The position numbers and the translations under genes are program-made. Shown piece by piece: positions 29,632 through 37,316 of a stretch of 41,138 nucleotides of DNA (positions within the stretch are counted from its first letter, which is position 1; every line of letters begins with the position of its first letter). The stretch spans positions 1-41,138 of the IMG/VR virus record IMGVR_UViG_3300044624_002199. One strand, 5' to 3'. The stretch is from a virus. The notes beneath the pieces were generated by a model that saw nothing but the letters and a program-made list of their open reading frames with translations, was not told the DNA's origin and made no database searches.

Positions 29632-30753
29632 ATGAAAATATGCAAGCTAATCATATTCGCACTCTTGCTGAGTATATCTCCGATAAGCAAAGCCGCTATC
29701 GGGACAATTACCGAGCAACAAGCAGCAGTTCCTTCGATACAACGATCGAAGACTACTCTACAGGGGACCAAGGGGACCGGAGTGGAGATGCAGGACGAGA
29801 TCAAAACAGCAGCGGGCAAAGTTGGGATTAGATTTGCCGACGATACTCAGGTAAAAGTAAATGAAAATTCAAGATTGGTCATTGACGACTTTGTCTACGA
29901 CCCTAAAAATAAAGACGCAGGTAAGCTGGCTCTCAACATGGCTTCGGGCACAGCTCGGTATGCCAGCGGCGCGATTGCTAAAAATAATCCTAGCAAAGTA
30001 GCCATTAATACTCCTACTGCTACGATTGCTGTTCGTGGCACAGACTTTAGTGCTACTGTGGATGAACTGGGACAAAGCACAATTATTCTATTACCTAGTT
30101 GTCCTGAGGGATACAAGAATGTTGAACGTGACTGTAAAGTTGGAGTAATTGATGTGTATAACGATGCTGGGTCGGTTACCTTAGATCAAGCGTTTCAAGC
30201 CACTCGAGTTACTAGTCGTAGTACAGCACCCGTTAAGCCGGTTACAGTTGATTTAACAGAAGATTCTATCAGTAATATTTTGATTTTAAGTCCTCCAGTA
30301 CAATTGATACGAGGGGATGATCAATCAAAAACTCGATCCGGTGGATTCAATGCTCTTGATGCGGATTTCCTTAAAGAAAATCAGTTGGTTAACCAGCTAG
30401 ACAAAGAGCAAAAGGAAATGTATCAAGACAAGTTAAGTCGTAATCCACTTGAAGCCAACTTATTACCCAACTTGTTAGACATCATTAATGAACAAATAGG
30501 TGCTGCAAATAGAAACTTGTTGGTAGTATCACAGGCCACCTCGCTACTTCCTGACTATAAGGCCAGTACCGGCGTTGTTGCCGAAGTCGATACACTTGCT
30601 GTGGAACTATCTAGAGATGATGGCAGTAACAAACAAAGTGTGCGAGTAGATCGTACTCGTAGCCTGACCATTTATCAAATACAAGGCAGTGTTGAAGTTA
30701 AAAATCGTGTTAACAATACCGGCACTACTACTATTACCTTGAAACAGAACTAA
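29632..30753 (+). CDS. Periplasmic FecR-domain protein
   Basis: A 373-residue protein from ATG 29632 after AGGGGG. A signal peptide covers about residues 1-21 (LIIFALLLSISPISKA). Residues about 40-170 form a FecR domain: GVEMQDEIKTAAGKVGIRFAD, TQVKVNENSRLVIDDFVYDP, INTPTATIAVRGTDFSATVD. The rest is helical and polar. FecR domains are periplasmic sensors or ligand-binding modules, and in several bacteria they are encoded next to CHASE2-cyclase genes, as here. It could monitor curlin export and signal to the cyclase; that is inference. Its stop overlaps the next start (TAATG). Confidence 0.82.
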   Translation: MKICKLIIFALLLSISPISKAAIGTITEQQAAVPSIQRSKTTLQGTKGTGVEMQDEIKTAAGKVGIRFADDTQVKVNENSRLVIDDFVYDPKNKDAGKLALNMASGTARYASGAIAKNNPSKVAINTPTATIAVRGTDFSATVDELGQSTIILLPSCPEGYKNVERDCKVGVIDVYNDAGSVTLDQAFQATRVTSRSTAPVKPVTVDLTEDSISNILILSPPVQLIRGDDQSKTRSGGFNALDADFLKENQLVNQLDKEQKEMYQDKLSRNPLEANLLPNLLDIINEQIGAANRNLLVVSQATSLLPDYKASTGVVAEVDTLAVELSRDDGSNKQSVRVDRTRSLTIYQIQGSVEVKNRVNNTGTTTITLKQN

Positions 30754-31313
30754 TGAAAATCCTTGCCATTCTTTTTCTTGTTGCCTGTTCCTGTGTTTCT
30801 GCACAAAACAATTACATCTACATTGACCAGGTGGGCAATAACAATCAAATCACTGTCACTCAGGATGGCACAGGTCACTTGGCCGCCGTGGCCATTGGTG
30901 CTACCTTGCCTACCAACACCAATGATCTAAAGACTGGGTATGGTATTGGTACAACTCCGTATACTGGAGTGGGCACAAGCGAATACAACAGTGTAACAAT
31001 TAATCAGCAAGGGGTTGCAAGCCACACAACCACTATTGAATTACCTCGAGCCAGTAGTAATCTAATCACTGTTGATCAAAGTGGTGCTAGTAATCATACC
31101 TTCAGCATTAGCTCTACAGCTAATACTAACAATGTCAATAACACCATATCGGCCACACAGTCAGGTACAGGAGAAAAATCTTTTGCCTTGACCTTGGATG
31201 GAACCAACGGAGCCTTGGTTACAGTTCAACAGACCAATCCTACACAGGCCAACACCGGGGCCATGACCATTCAATGCACCACCTGTGGCAGTTACAGTTA
31301 TATACGCAATTAA
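30753..31313 (+). CDS. Curlin-like (CsgA/CsgB-type) repeat protein 2
   Basis: A 186-residue protein with a signal peptide (about 1-17, ending CVSA). The mature start NNYIYIDQVGNNNQITVTQD repeats the motif of curlin 1. Further Q.G repeats follow (SVTINQQGVASHT, LITVDQSGASNHT, TISATQSGTGEKS), and the C-terminus has CTTCGSYSY. It may nucleate or cap fibres made by curlin 1, as CsgB does for CsgA. That comparison rests on its smaller size and its pairing with curlin 1. It is coupled to the FecR gene. Confidence 0.82.
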   Translation: MKILAILFLVACSCVSAQNNYIYIDQVGNNNQITVTQDGTGHLAAVAIGATLPTNTNDLKTGYGIGTTPYTGVGTSEYNSVTINQQGVASHTTTIELPRASSNLITVDQSGASNHTFSISSTANTNNVNNTISATQSGTGEKSFALTLDGTNGALVTVQQTNPTQANTGAMTIQCTTCGSYSYIRN

Positions 31314-31325
31314 CTTTTTTCAATC

Positions 31326-31348
31326 TGCCTGTAAATAAAATGCAGGCA
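31326..31348 (+). promoter_or_regulatory. Hairpin with TAAATA loop after curlin-like gene 2
   Basis: A 6-bp stem TGCCTG (31326-31331) with CAGGCA (31343-31348) encloses an 11-nt loop that starts with TAAATA, as at csgF. No ribosome site is covered here. It may be a late promoter for the cyclase or an RNA processing site. Confidence 0.4.
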
Positions 31349-31388
31349 TAATAATAACAACAAGCCAGCTACGCAATATTTTTAACTG

Positions 31389-31413
31389 CCCACTTAATTG
31401 TGGGTATTTTTTT
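31389..31413 (+). terminator. Intrinsic terminator between curlin locus and cyclase
   Basis: CCCAC (31389-31393), 6-nt loop, GTGGG (31400-31404), then TATTTTTTT to 31413. It separates the curlin genes from the cyclase 13 bases downstream and so implies separate expression or partial read-through. Confidence 0.75.
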
Positions 31414-31416
31414 CCT

Positions 31417-31422
31417 TAAATA
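31417..31422 (+). promoter_or_regulatory. TAAATA element immediately before cyclase start
   Basis: TAAATA lies just after the terminator and 4 bases before the cyclase ATG (31427). With T4-like spacing, transcription would start at about the ATG, giving a leaderless message. No ribosome site is visible, which agrees with this reading. Confidence 0.35.
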
Positions 31423-31426
31423 TACT

Positions 31427-33475
31427 ATGTTCAAAAAAATATTAACTAGTCCCTGGACAGCACTAATTACTTTAGCACTCATTGTCGGCCTGCGTATGGC
31501 AGACCCTATGTTTGTAGAGAGTATTCGTCTAAGATACTTTGATACACTGGTTACAAGTAAAGCACCAGAAGTCATAGGCGTTCATGTTGTAAACATTGAT
31601 GAGAAAGCATTAGAAAAATATGGCCAATATCCTTTTCCCCGTAATATCTACAGTACCATTATTGCTGACTTATATCGGCGTAATGCTGGCCTTGTTGTTT
31701 TTAATATCCTTACTCCTGATCCTGATCGTATGGGTCGCGATATGGACTATGCACAAGCACTCCGCCGATACCCCGTTATCCTTCCATCTGTTGGAGCTCA
31801 ACAAACCCGAAACCAACCCCGCCAGCCAGGCTCGGTGGTCATTGGACCACACGCTAACCAAATTGTAGAATACCCTGGTATCATTGCCAATGTGCCCGCG
31901 GTAGAGAATGCCGCGGCAGGTGTAGGTATTATAAACACATTTCCTGAAGTTGACGGGGTAGTTCGTCGTATGCCGTTGTTGGTTGCCAGCGGCAGCAAAC
32001 TATATCCAAGTCTTGCTATGGAAACACTGCGTGTGGCCGCTGGCGACACCACATTTCAAGTTAAACTAAACGAGAATGGCGTTGAGAAAATGCGTATTCC
32101 TAAGTTTGGACCGGTTGCCACAGACAGCCTAAGTCGTATATGGATTGATTGGTCAATGACACCAGAGGTTCACGGCCTGACTGATTTACCCAAAGACTTT
32201 GATGGCGAGATAGTGATTGTTGGCGTAAGTGCCCAAGGACTCGCAAACCCTGTAGCTACAAGCCAGGGCGAGATGTTGCCACAAGAATTACAAGCGGCTG
32301 TGTTAGGCACAGTGATTGCCAATAGAGATCGTCCTGTAATCACTCGTCCAGATTGGGCCGACGGTGCAGAGGTTATTGCCATTGTTGTAATTGGATTTGT
32401 ATTATTATTTTTAACAAGGTGGACTTATGTCGGGATTATTAGTAGTATTGTTGTTGTCGGTAGTATTATTCCTCTTTGCGGAATTGCTTATAGCCGCTAT
32501 TCTTGGCTCGTGGATGCAAGTTTGCCTGTTGCTGGTCTTGTTCTGGTCCTGCTTCACGCTTATGGCGTTAAGTTTGTAAGTGAATTCTTACAGAAACAAG
32601 CTATCAAGAAACAATTTTCTGGCTATGCGTCACCAACTGTGGTTGAAATGCTTCAGAAGAATCCAGATCTAATCAAAAAAGGCACCAAACGTGAAGTGTC
32701 AATCTGCTTCTCCGATTTACGCGGATTTACCCCACTAGGCGAAAGTTTTGGTGACGACGTGGGTGGACTTACTCAAGTTATGAATGGATACATGGATGCC
32801 ATTACACAGCCTATCTTAGAAGCCAACGGTATGGTTATCAAATACATCGGTGATGCGTCGATGCACATACACAATGCTCCTATAGATGATCCAGACCACG
32901 CCAAGACAGCGGTGGCAGTAGGACTTCAAATGGTTCGTGCTGTTAAAGAGTTTAGTAAGAAACTTGAAGCCGAAGGTCGTCCTGGAGTTAAAATGGGTGC
33001 TGGTATCAACACAGGACTTGGCTATATTGGTGAAATGGGCAGCACACAGCGCCACAGTTATGATGTATTAGGCGATGCTGTAAGTACCACAGCTCGTATT
33101 GAAAGCAAATGTAAAGAATACGGTTGCGTATTGTTAGTTGGCGAAGAAACTGTTCGACGTTGCGGTGATGCATTCTTCTTCTTAAAGATTGATGACCTAG
33201 CTGTTAAAGGTAAAAGTGTAGGTGTTGGCATCTATACGGTGCTAGACGATGTTACGCCCGAATATGTAATGGCTGGAAAAACACATGATAAAATGCACCA
33301 GTTATACAGACTTCAAAAGTTTGATGCAACTATTATATTGTGCGATGAACTTAAATTAGAGTTTGATGGCAAGATGACCGGCTACTACGACATGTGGATT
33401 GATCGTTGCAAATTCCAAAAAACTCAAGACTTGCCTGAAGATTGGAACGGTGTGTTTATTGCTACCAGTAAGTAA
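31427..33475 (+). CDS. CHASE2-domain class III adenylate/guanylate cyclase
   Basis: A 682-residue membrane signalling protein. A first membrane segment (about 9-25) is followed by a periplasmic CHASE2 domain (about 26-300; NIDEKALEKYGQYPFPR, VFNILTPDPDRMGRD, GVINTFPEVDG-like strands). A three-helix membrane block comes next (about 308-385). The class III cyclase domain (about 420-600) has metal Asp in CFSDLRGFT, a second in IKYIGDASM, and DVLGDAVSTTAR. The transition-state Asn is replaced by Ser; the Arg remains. The Asp in YDVLGD favours ATP. The true start is ATG 31427. Confidence 0.92.
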   Translation: MFKKILTSPWTALITLALIVGLRMADPMFVESIRLRYFDTLVTSKAPEVIGVHVVNIDEKALEKYGQYPFPRNIYSTIIADLYRRNAGLVVFNILTPDPDRMGRDMDYAQALRRYPVILPSVGAQQTRNQPRQPGSVVIGPHANQIVEYPGIIANVPAVENAAAGVGIINTFPEVDGVVRRMPLLVASGSKLYPSLAMETLRVAAGDTTFQVKLNENGVEKMRIPKFGPVATDSLSRIWIDWSMTPEVHGLTDLPKDFDGEIVIVGVSAQGLANPVATSQGEMLPQELQAAVLGTVIANRDRPVITRPDWADGAEVIAIVVIGFVLLFLTRWTYVGIISSIVVVGSIIPLCGIAYSRYSWLVDASLPVAGLVLVLLHAYGVKFVSEFLQKQAIKKQFSGYASPTVVEMLQKNPDLIKKGTKREVSICFSDLRGFTPLGESFGDDVGGLTQVMNGYMDAITQPILEANGMVIKYIGDASMHIHNAPIDDPDHAKTAVAVGLQMVRAVKEFSKKLEAEGRPGVKMGAGINTGLGYIGEMGSTQRHSYDVLGDAVSTTARIESKCKEYGCVLLVGEETVRRCGDAFFFLKIDDLAVKGKSVGVGIYTVLDDVTPEYVMAGKTHDKMHQLYRLQKFDATIILCDELKLEFDGKMTGYYDMWIDRCKFQKTQDLPEDWNGVFIATSK

Positions 33476-33889
33476 TTACTCGATCGGTAGTTTGATACTA
33501 AAAGCAACAACGTTACTGCCATCTTTACTGACTTTAGGCAAAGCCCCAACACAAAGATAATTCCAGCATACGTCGGGTACAACCATTGGCATAACTAGCA
33601 TGGATTTGTATCCAGTTACCGCACCGCCTATTAGACCTATGTTCCAGTCATCATCTTTATAGAATGTATATCTTGCACCGGCGTACCATGAATAATTATA
33701 TTCGCTGTTACGATATGCGCCGCCAGTCCAAGACCAGTTTTTGTTGTGTTCAAACTCAAATCCTACACCTGCATTAATGGGGTTGTTTCCGGGGGTGTCG
33801 TGCCAACTAAGTCCGGTAAAACGCACATAGTTTTCAGCCAAACAAGTAAGTGAAAATGTAGTAAGTAGAATTAAAGCAAGAACTCGCAT
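33476..33889 (-). CDS. Probable small outer-membrane beta-barrel protein
   Basis: A 137-residue minus-strand protein with a signal peptide (about 1-18, ending TCLA). The mature part alternates aromatic and Gly residues in strand pattern (NAGVGFEFEHNKNWSWTGG, SWYAGARYTFYKDDDWNIG, LIGGAVTGYKSM) and ends in a strand, AFSIKLPIE, like small outer-membrane barrels. Similar phage-encoded proteins exist, from memory. It may change phage adsorption or outer-membrane lipids; not shown. It meets the cyclase gene end to end with no gap. Confidence 0.7.
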   Translation of the reverse strand: MRVLALILLTTFSLTCLAENYVRFTGLSWHDTPGNNPINAGVGFEFEHNKNWSWTGGAYRNSEYNYSWYAGARYTFYKDDDWNIGLIGGAVTGYKSMLVMPMVVPDVCWNYLCVGALPKVSKDGSNVVAFSIKLPIE

Positions 33890-33900
33890 TCCTTTACTTA

Positions 33901-34230
33901 TTAAGGATTTTCTGAGCTGGCTTCTTTATCTTCGGTGGTTTTTTTAGTTATTTGCTTGTTGATTTCTGCCTCGGCTTCGACACGCTCGTATTCAATGGTT
34001 TTACCACGCAGGTGTAGCACAGTATTGACCTTTTGATTCAAGCGGATGAGATCATTATCCAACATGCGGATACGATCAATAAGAGCAATAAGAACAGTAT
34101 TGGCGTCATTGATAACTGGTTTAACTTCTGTAGTTGCCCAAAACCACACCATTTTGATGATGTAGCCCATGCCCACTGCCATAACGATTGGAAATCCATA
34201 TTTGTTTATTAAGTTAACTACTTCACCCAT
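33901..34230 (-). CDS. Small membrane protein, paralogue of the 34414-34695 protein
   Basis: A 109-residue protein: MGEVVNLINKYGFPIVMAVG, one membrane segment (about residues 12-33), then a helical LIALIDRIRMLDNDLIRLNQ stretch and a charged tail (EAEINKQITKKTTED). The same plan, including MGE...GFPI and the DNRV/DRIR helix, is seen in the protein two genes upstream, so these are tandem paralogues. Relatives are common in marine T4-like phages. A holin-like or membrane-scaffold role is inference. Confidence 0.72.
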   Translation of the reverse strand: MGEVVNLINKYGFPIVMAVGMGYIIKMVWFWATTEVKPVINDANTVLIALIDRIRMLDNDLIRLNQKVNTVLHLRGKTIEYERVEAEAEINKQITKKTTEDKEASSENP

Positions 34231-34414
34231 GTTTTGTTGCCCCGTCCGATAAAAACTTTTCTAAAGGATCCATTTTAACTAGAATCATATGACCGTTGCG
34301 ATAGGTTAGTTTAAAGTAGTCACCTTCGTGCCATCCTAGCTTAACAGGGTCAAGTTCGGCATCCATCATGATCCTGCTCTCAGACAAATTCCACTCATAT
34401 CCGTAGTAGTTCAT
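34223..34414 (-). CDS. 63-residue conserved phage hypothetical protein
   Basis: A small soluble protein between the two membrane paralogues, overlapping the following one by 8 bases and its upstream neighbour by 1. It contains ELDPVKLGWHEGDYFKLTYR and then GHMILVKMDPLEKFL, a compact beta-rich domain. I recall relatives in many marine myoviruses in the same neighbourhood. The function is unknown; the overlap implies coupled translation with both membrane proteins. Confidence 0.75.
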   Translation of the reverse strand: MNYYGYEWNLSESRIMMDAELDPVKLGWHEGDYFKLTYRNGHMILVKMDPLEKFLSDGATKHG

Positions 34415-34695
34415 TAGTCTCTCCTGGCATCAGATTTGCCGTCTGCACGACTAATACGCTCTACATCTGGACGAAGGCCTAGGGCGTTGCTCACAACTGT
34501 GTCAATGCGAATCACGTCGTGATTCATTGTTTTAACACGATTGTCCAGGGCTGTGATAATTCCTGCCATACCTTTAATAGACGATAGAACGCCAGCCAAA
34601 AGTAATTTGATTGTTAGATATACGAAGTATCCGCCGGCCAACGCTGCAGCAATTGGAAAGCCAAGATCTCCGATGAGTTTGAATATTTCACCCAT
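34414..34695 (-). CDS. Small membrane protein, first gene of minus-strand operon
   Basis: A 93-residue protein starting MGEIFKLIGDLGFPIAAALA, with a membrane segment (about 12-36), an amphipathic ITALDNRVKTMNHDVIRIDT helix and a basic/acidic tail. AAGGAGCAC precedes the ATG on the minus strand, and a TAAATA/hairpin element lies 30-40 bases upstream. It is a paralogue of the protein at 33901-34230. One membrane helix plus an amphipathic helix would suit a class III-type holin or a membrane tether; not established. Confidence 0.75.
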   Translation of the reverse strand: MGEIFKLIGDLGFPIAAALAGGYFVYLTIKLLLAGVLSSIKGMAGIITALDNRVKTMNHDVIRIDTVVSNALGLRPDVERISRADGKSDARRD

Positions 34696-34725
34696 CTGTG
34701 CTCCTTGTTATTATTATTATTATAA

Positions 34726-34743
34726 AGCTAAAAGTATTTAGCT
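34726..34743 (-). promoter_or_regulatory. TAAATA element in a small palindrome, minus strand
   Basis: Read on the minus strand, AGCTAAA-TACT-TTTAGCT forms a 7-bp stem with TAAATA (plus coordinates 34735-34740) running from stem into loop. It precedes the minus-strand operon 34695-33476 in the only gap there. The context GCTAAATACT is the same as at 27262. Confidence 0.5.
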
Positions 34744-34757
34744 ACAGGAGAGGGTGT

Positions 34758-36065
34758 TTAGTTGTTGGATAAACTGCTTATATAATATTGTCTTGCTTTT
34801 GAAACGGCTGCAACAATTTCGTTTTGTTTAACGGAATAATTTTTAACTAGTCCAGGAGTTTTACCCGTTAACATATTTTTTAATTCTGGAATCTTCGCTA
34901 ATTCTTTCCTATCGTTTATCCATAAATTACTAGTATTTGTTATTTCTAACTCACGTAATGCTTGCGTTAAATTATCTACCAACTCGGCGTTGATTATTTG
35001 TTGAAAAATTTTACTAAAAAAATATTGTTTGTTATAGTCAGCAATAGCCTGAGCCTTTATTAACATTTGTTCTTTTTCGTCTGGGTGCATCAAGGCGATG
35101 TTTTTCATAACTTCTATAATTTTATTCATGCGTTCTAAAGAGTCGGACATCAGATCGTATGATTCATCCCAACAATCACTAAATGTTTTAAACCCATACT
35201 CACGCAGATATTTTAAACTACCATAAGTGCCGGCAAGCATAAATGGTTGACCCATGGCAATAGGTCGCAAAGTTTTTTCAGTTAAGTGTAATCGAGAATC
35301 GTCAAACAGGGTTTCTAACACTACTTCAATGTTGGTAGACTCGTAATCTTCTTGGTCAAAGTCGGCACTATAATGGCTTTCGGCCTCACACAACGGAAAA
35401 TATTCTTCAATCACGTTTTTTGGCCGCCACTCTTCATGATCAAACGTATGCAGATCATAGTGTTTATCTATAGTAGAATCTACAGGACTAATACGCATTA
35501 TACAATCATCAACTAATTCATTACAAATCAGCCGATCGGCAAATCCAAGACGGTATTCTCTAGTACCGGACCATGCACGATTATAAATTAAAAATAGCTT
35601 TTCAACAGATTTTTTTTGTGTAACATATTCAGCATATCTAAACCAATCTTGAGCAATTATAGCGTGACTCCAATAGTACACAGGAATAAATTGTGAGGCG
35701 GAATATTTAACTATGTTATCACTGCGTTTTTCGCTATGCAGTAATAAATTTCTATCATAGATACCGTGTAGTCTAGAAAAATTAAATGATAATAGTGGTA
35801 ATCCGTGTGAGTCAATTAATTTTGCAATAGAACGCAAGCTTCGTTTGTTTTTTTCATAATATTCATAATCTAACGGTTCTTGATCATTACAATAGAGATG
35901 CGGAGAAACGGTAAATTCACTCCAGTCGTATATCCTCAGATAATCTAAGTGATCAACATTTTTTGAGCCGTGTGGTAAAAAACGATAAATTATTACACAG
36001 TCGCCGCGAATCTCTTGGGCAACACTTTCAATGTAATAATATAATCGATCTAAAGGAACACTCAT
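34758..36065 (-). CDS. Glycosyltransferase-like protein, paralogue 3
   Basis: A 435-residue minus-strand protein, the largest of the three paralogues. Its C-terminal half has LHLTEKTLRPIAMGQPF, then GSLKYLREYGFKTFSDCWDE and SYD, the same order as the genes at 4091 and 5007. The N-terminal half contains SPHLYCNDQEPLDYEYYEKN and FLIYNRAWSGTREYR. A further 120-residue helical tail is absent from the others. It lies next to a sugar-nucleotide dehydrogenase, which suggests glycan modification. Its start is only 3 bases from that divergent gene. Confidence 0.65.
   Translation of the reverse strand: MSVPLDRLYYYIESVAQEIRGDCVIIYRFLPHGSKNVDHLDYLRIYDWSEFTVSPHLYCNDQEPLDYEYYEKNKRSLRSIAKLIDSHGLPLLSFNFSRLHGIYDRNLLLHSEKRSDNIVKYSASQFIPVYYWSHAIIAQDWFRYAEYVTQKKSVEKLFLIYNRAWSGTREYRLGFADRLICNELVDDCIMRISPVDSTIDKHYDLHTFDHEEWRPKNVIEEYFPLCEAESHYSADFDQEDYESTNIEVVLETLFDDSRLHLTEKTLRPIAMGQPFMLAGTYGSLKYLREYGFKTFSDCWDESYDLMSDSLERMNKIIEVMKNIALMHPDEKEQMLIKAQAIADYNKQYFFSKIFQQIINAELVDNLTQALRELEITNTSNLWINDRKELAKIPELKNMLTGKTPGLVKNYSVKQNEIVAAVSKARQYYISSLSNN
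36015..36045 (+). promoter_or_regulatory. Possible promoter for ugd-like gene inside the divergent gene
   Basis: TATAAT (36040-36045) with TTGGGC 19 bases upstream (36015-36020) lies within the first codons of the minus-strand glycosyltransferase. The -35 is poor. AAGGA (36053-36057) could serve the start at 36069. With only 3 bases between divergent starts, any promoter must lie inside a gene. Confidence 0.35.
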
Positions 36066-36068
36066 AGT

Positions 36069-37316
36069 ATGTTAAAAATAGGTTTTATTGGACTAGGCAA
36101 ACTAGGACTAGACTGTGCTGAAGTATTTGCCGAACACTACGAAGTACGCGGCTCAGATATTTACCCAAGAACTAGTGACCTAGTAAAAGTTTGCGACTTT
36201 CAAGAATGTATACAAAAAAGCGACTGGATCTTCATTGCAGTACCAACCCCACATGCCGATGGATATGATGGAGCAACACCTAGTAGTCATTTAGAGCCCA
36301 AGGACTTTGGACGTGATGCTGTAATTGATGCAATTACCAAAGTTAACCACTACGCCATAACTAGTAAAAAGGTAGTACTAATTAGCACAGTATTGCCTGG
36401 CACAACACGTCACTACTTTGAGCCAGCACTTAATGATATGCACCAGTTTCTTTACAATCCTTATCTAATTGCTATGGGTAGTGTAAAGTGGGACATGGTT
36501 CATCCTGAAATGATTATGATTGGTACTGAGGATGGAAATCCAACGGCTTTGGCGCAAGAGTTAATTGATATCTACCGGCCAATAATGTTGAATAATCCAC
36601 GTTATGAAATTGGCACCTGGGACGAATGCGAAGCAATCAAAATTTTCTACAACACATTTATTTCGGCCAAAGTTGGTCTAGTAAACATGATCCAAGATTT
36701 TGCAATGAAGATCGGTAATATCAATGTAGATGTTGTTACAGATGCACTTGCTCGTAGCACACAGCGTATTATGGGTCCTAAGTATATGACAGCAGGCATG
36801 GGCGATGCAGGTGCTTGTCATCCTAGAGATAACATTGCTCTGCGTTGGTTAGCCGAAGAATATGAAGTAGGCTATGACATGTTTAATACTATTATGCAGG
36901 CCCGTGAAGTGCAAGCTCGTAACCTGGCAGACTTCTTGTGTATTCAAGCGCAAAAACACAACTTGCCTATTGTTATTCATGGTAAAGCCTACAAACCGGA
37001 CGTACCTTATTGTATCGGTAGCTACAGTACATTAATTGGTCACTATGTTGAAGCATACGGACATCATATATTGTATGTTGATCCACTAGCCGACAATATT
37101 GAGAATGTAATTTCTACTGTGGACACGCCGGCTGTGGTGCTAATGGCCCACAATAGACATGTGACATATGGTTACACCGGAGAAGAACGTAAAGATTCAT
37201 TTTATTATGACATCAAACCAGGCAGCGTAATTGTCGATCCGTGGCGTACAATTCCATTGGACACAAAAGACATGAAGGTAATACATTATGGCAACACACG
37301 CAATCGTCAAGTATAA
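36069..37316 (+). CDS. UDP-glucose/GDP-mannose dehydrogenase family protein
   Basis: A 415-residue NAD-dependent nucleotide-sugar dehydrogenase. The Rossmann motif GFIGLGKLGLDCAEVF starts at residue 5, then FIAVPTPH, the STVLPGTT loop, EAIKIFYNTFISAKVGLVNM (catalytic Lys/Asn helix) and the catalytic Cys in MGDAGACHPRDNIAL. The C-terminal domain has HGKAYKPDVPY. It would oxidise a UDP- or GDP-sugar to its uronic acid. The GAC-HP variant and a short N-terminal region separate it from typical Ugd, so the sugar is uncertain. Glycosyltransferase and 2OG oxygenase genes flank it. Confidence 0.88.
   Translation: MLKIGFIGLGKLGLDCAEVFAEHYEVRGSDIYPRTSDLVKVCDFQECIQKSDWIFIAVPTPHADGYDGATPSSHLEPKDFGRDAVIDAITKVNHYAITSKKVVLISTVLPGTTRHYFEPALNDMHQFLYNPYLIAMGSVKWDMVHPEMIMIGTEDGNPTALAQELIDIYRPIMLNNPRYEIGTWDECEAIKIFYNTFISAKVGLVNMIQDFAMKIGNINVDVVTDALARSTQRIMGPKYMTAGMGDAGACHPRDNIALRWLAEEYEVGYDMFNTIMQAREVQARNLADFLCIQAQKHNLPIVIHGKAYKPDVPYCIGSYSTLIGHYVEAYGHHILYVDPLADNIENVISTVDTPAVVLMAHNRHVTYGYTGEERKDSFYYDIKPGSVIVDPWRTIPLDTKDMKVIHYGNTRNRQV

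Noticed and set aside
28133-30116. Minus-strand frames across the csgG, curlin and FecR genes
   Set aside because: They are low-complexity shadows of strong plus-strand genes, without ribosome sites or recognisable domains.
31400-31426. GTG start for the cyclase at 31400
   Set aside because: That GTG is the right arm of an intrinsic terminator; ATG 31427 begins a normal CHASE2-protein N-terminus.
27289-33475. The curli locus as contaminating bacterial DNA
   Set aside because: Codon style, tight overlaps and the TAAATA/hairpin elements match the flanking phage genes on both sides, so continuity seems real, although read-level proof is not available here.
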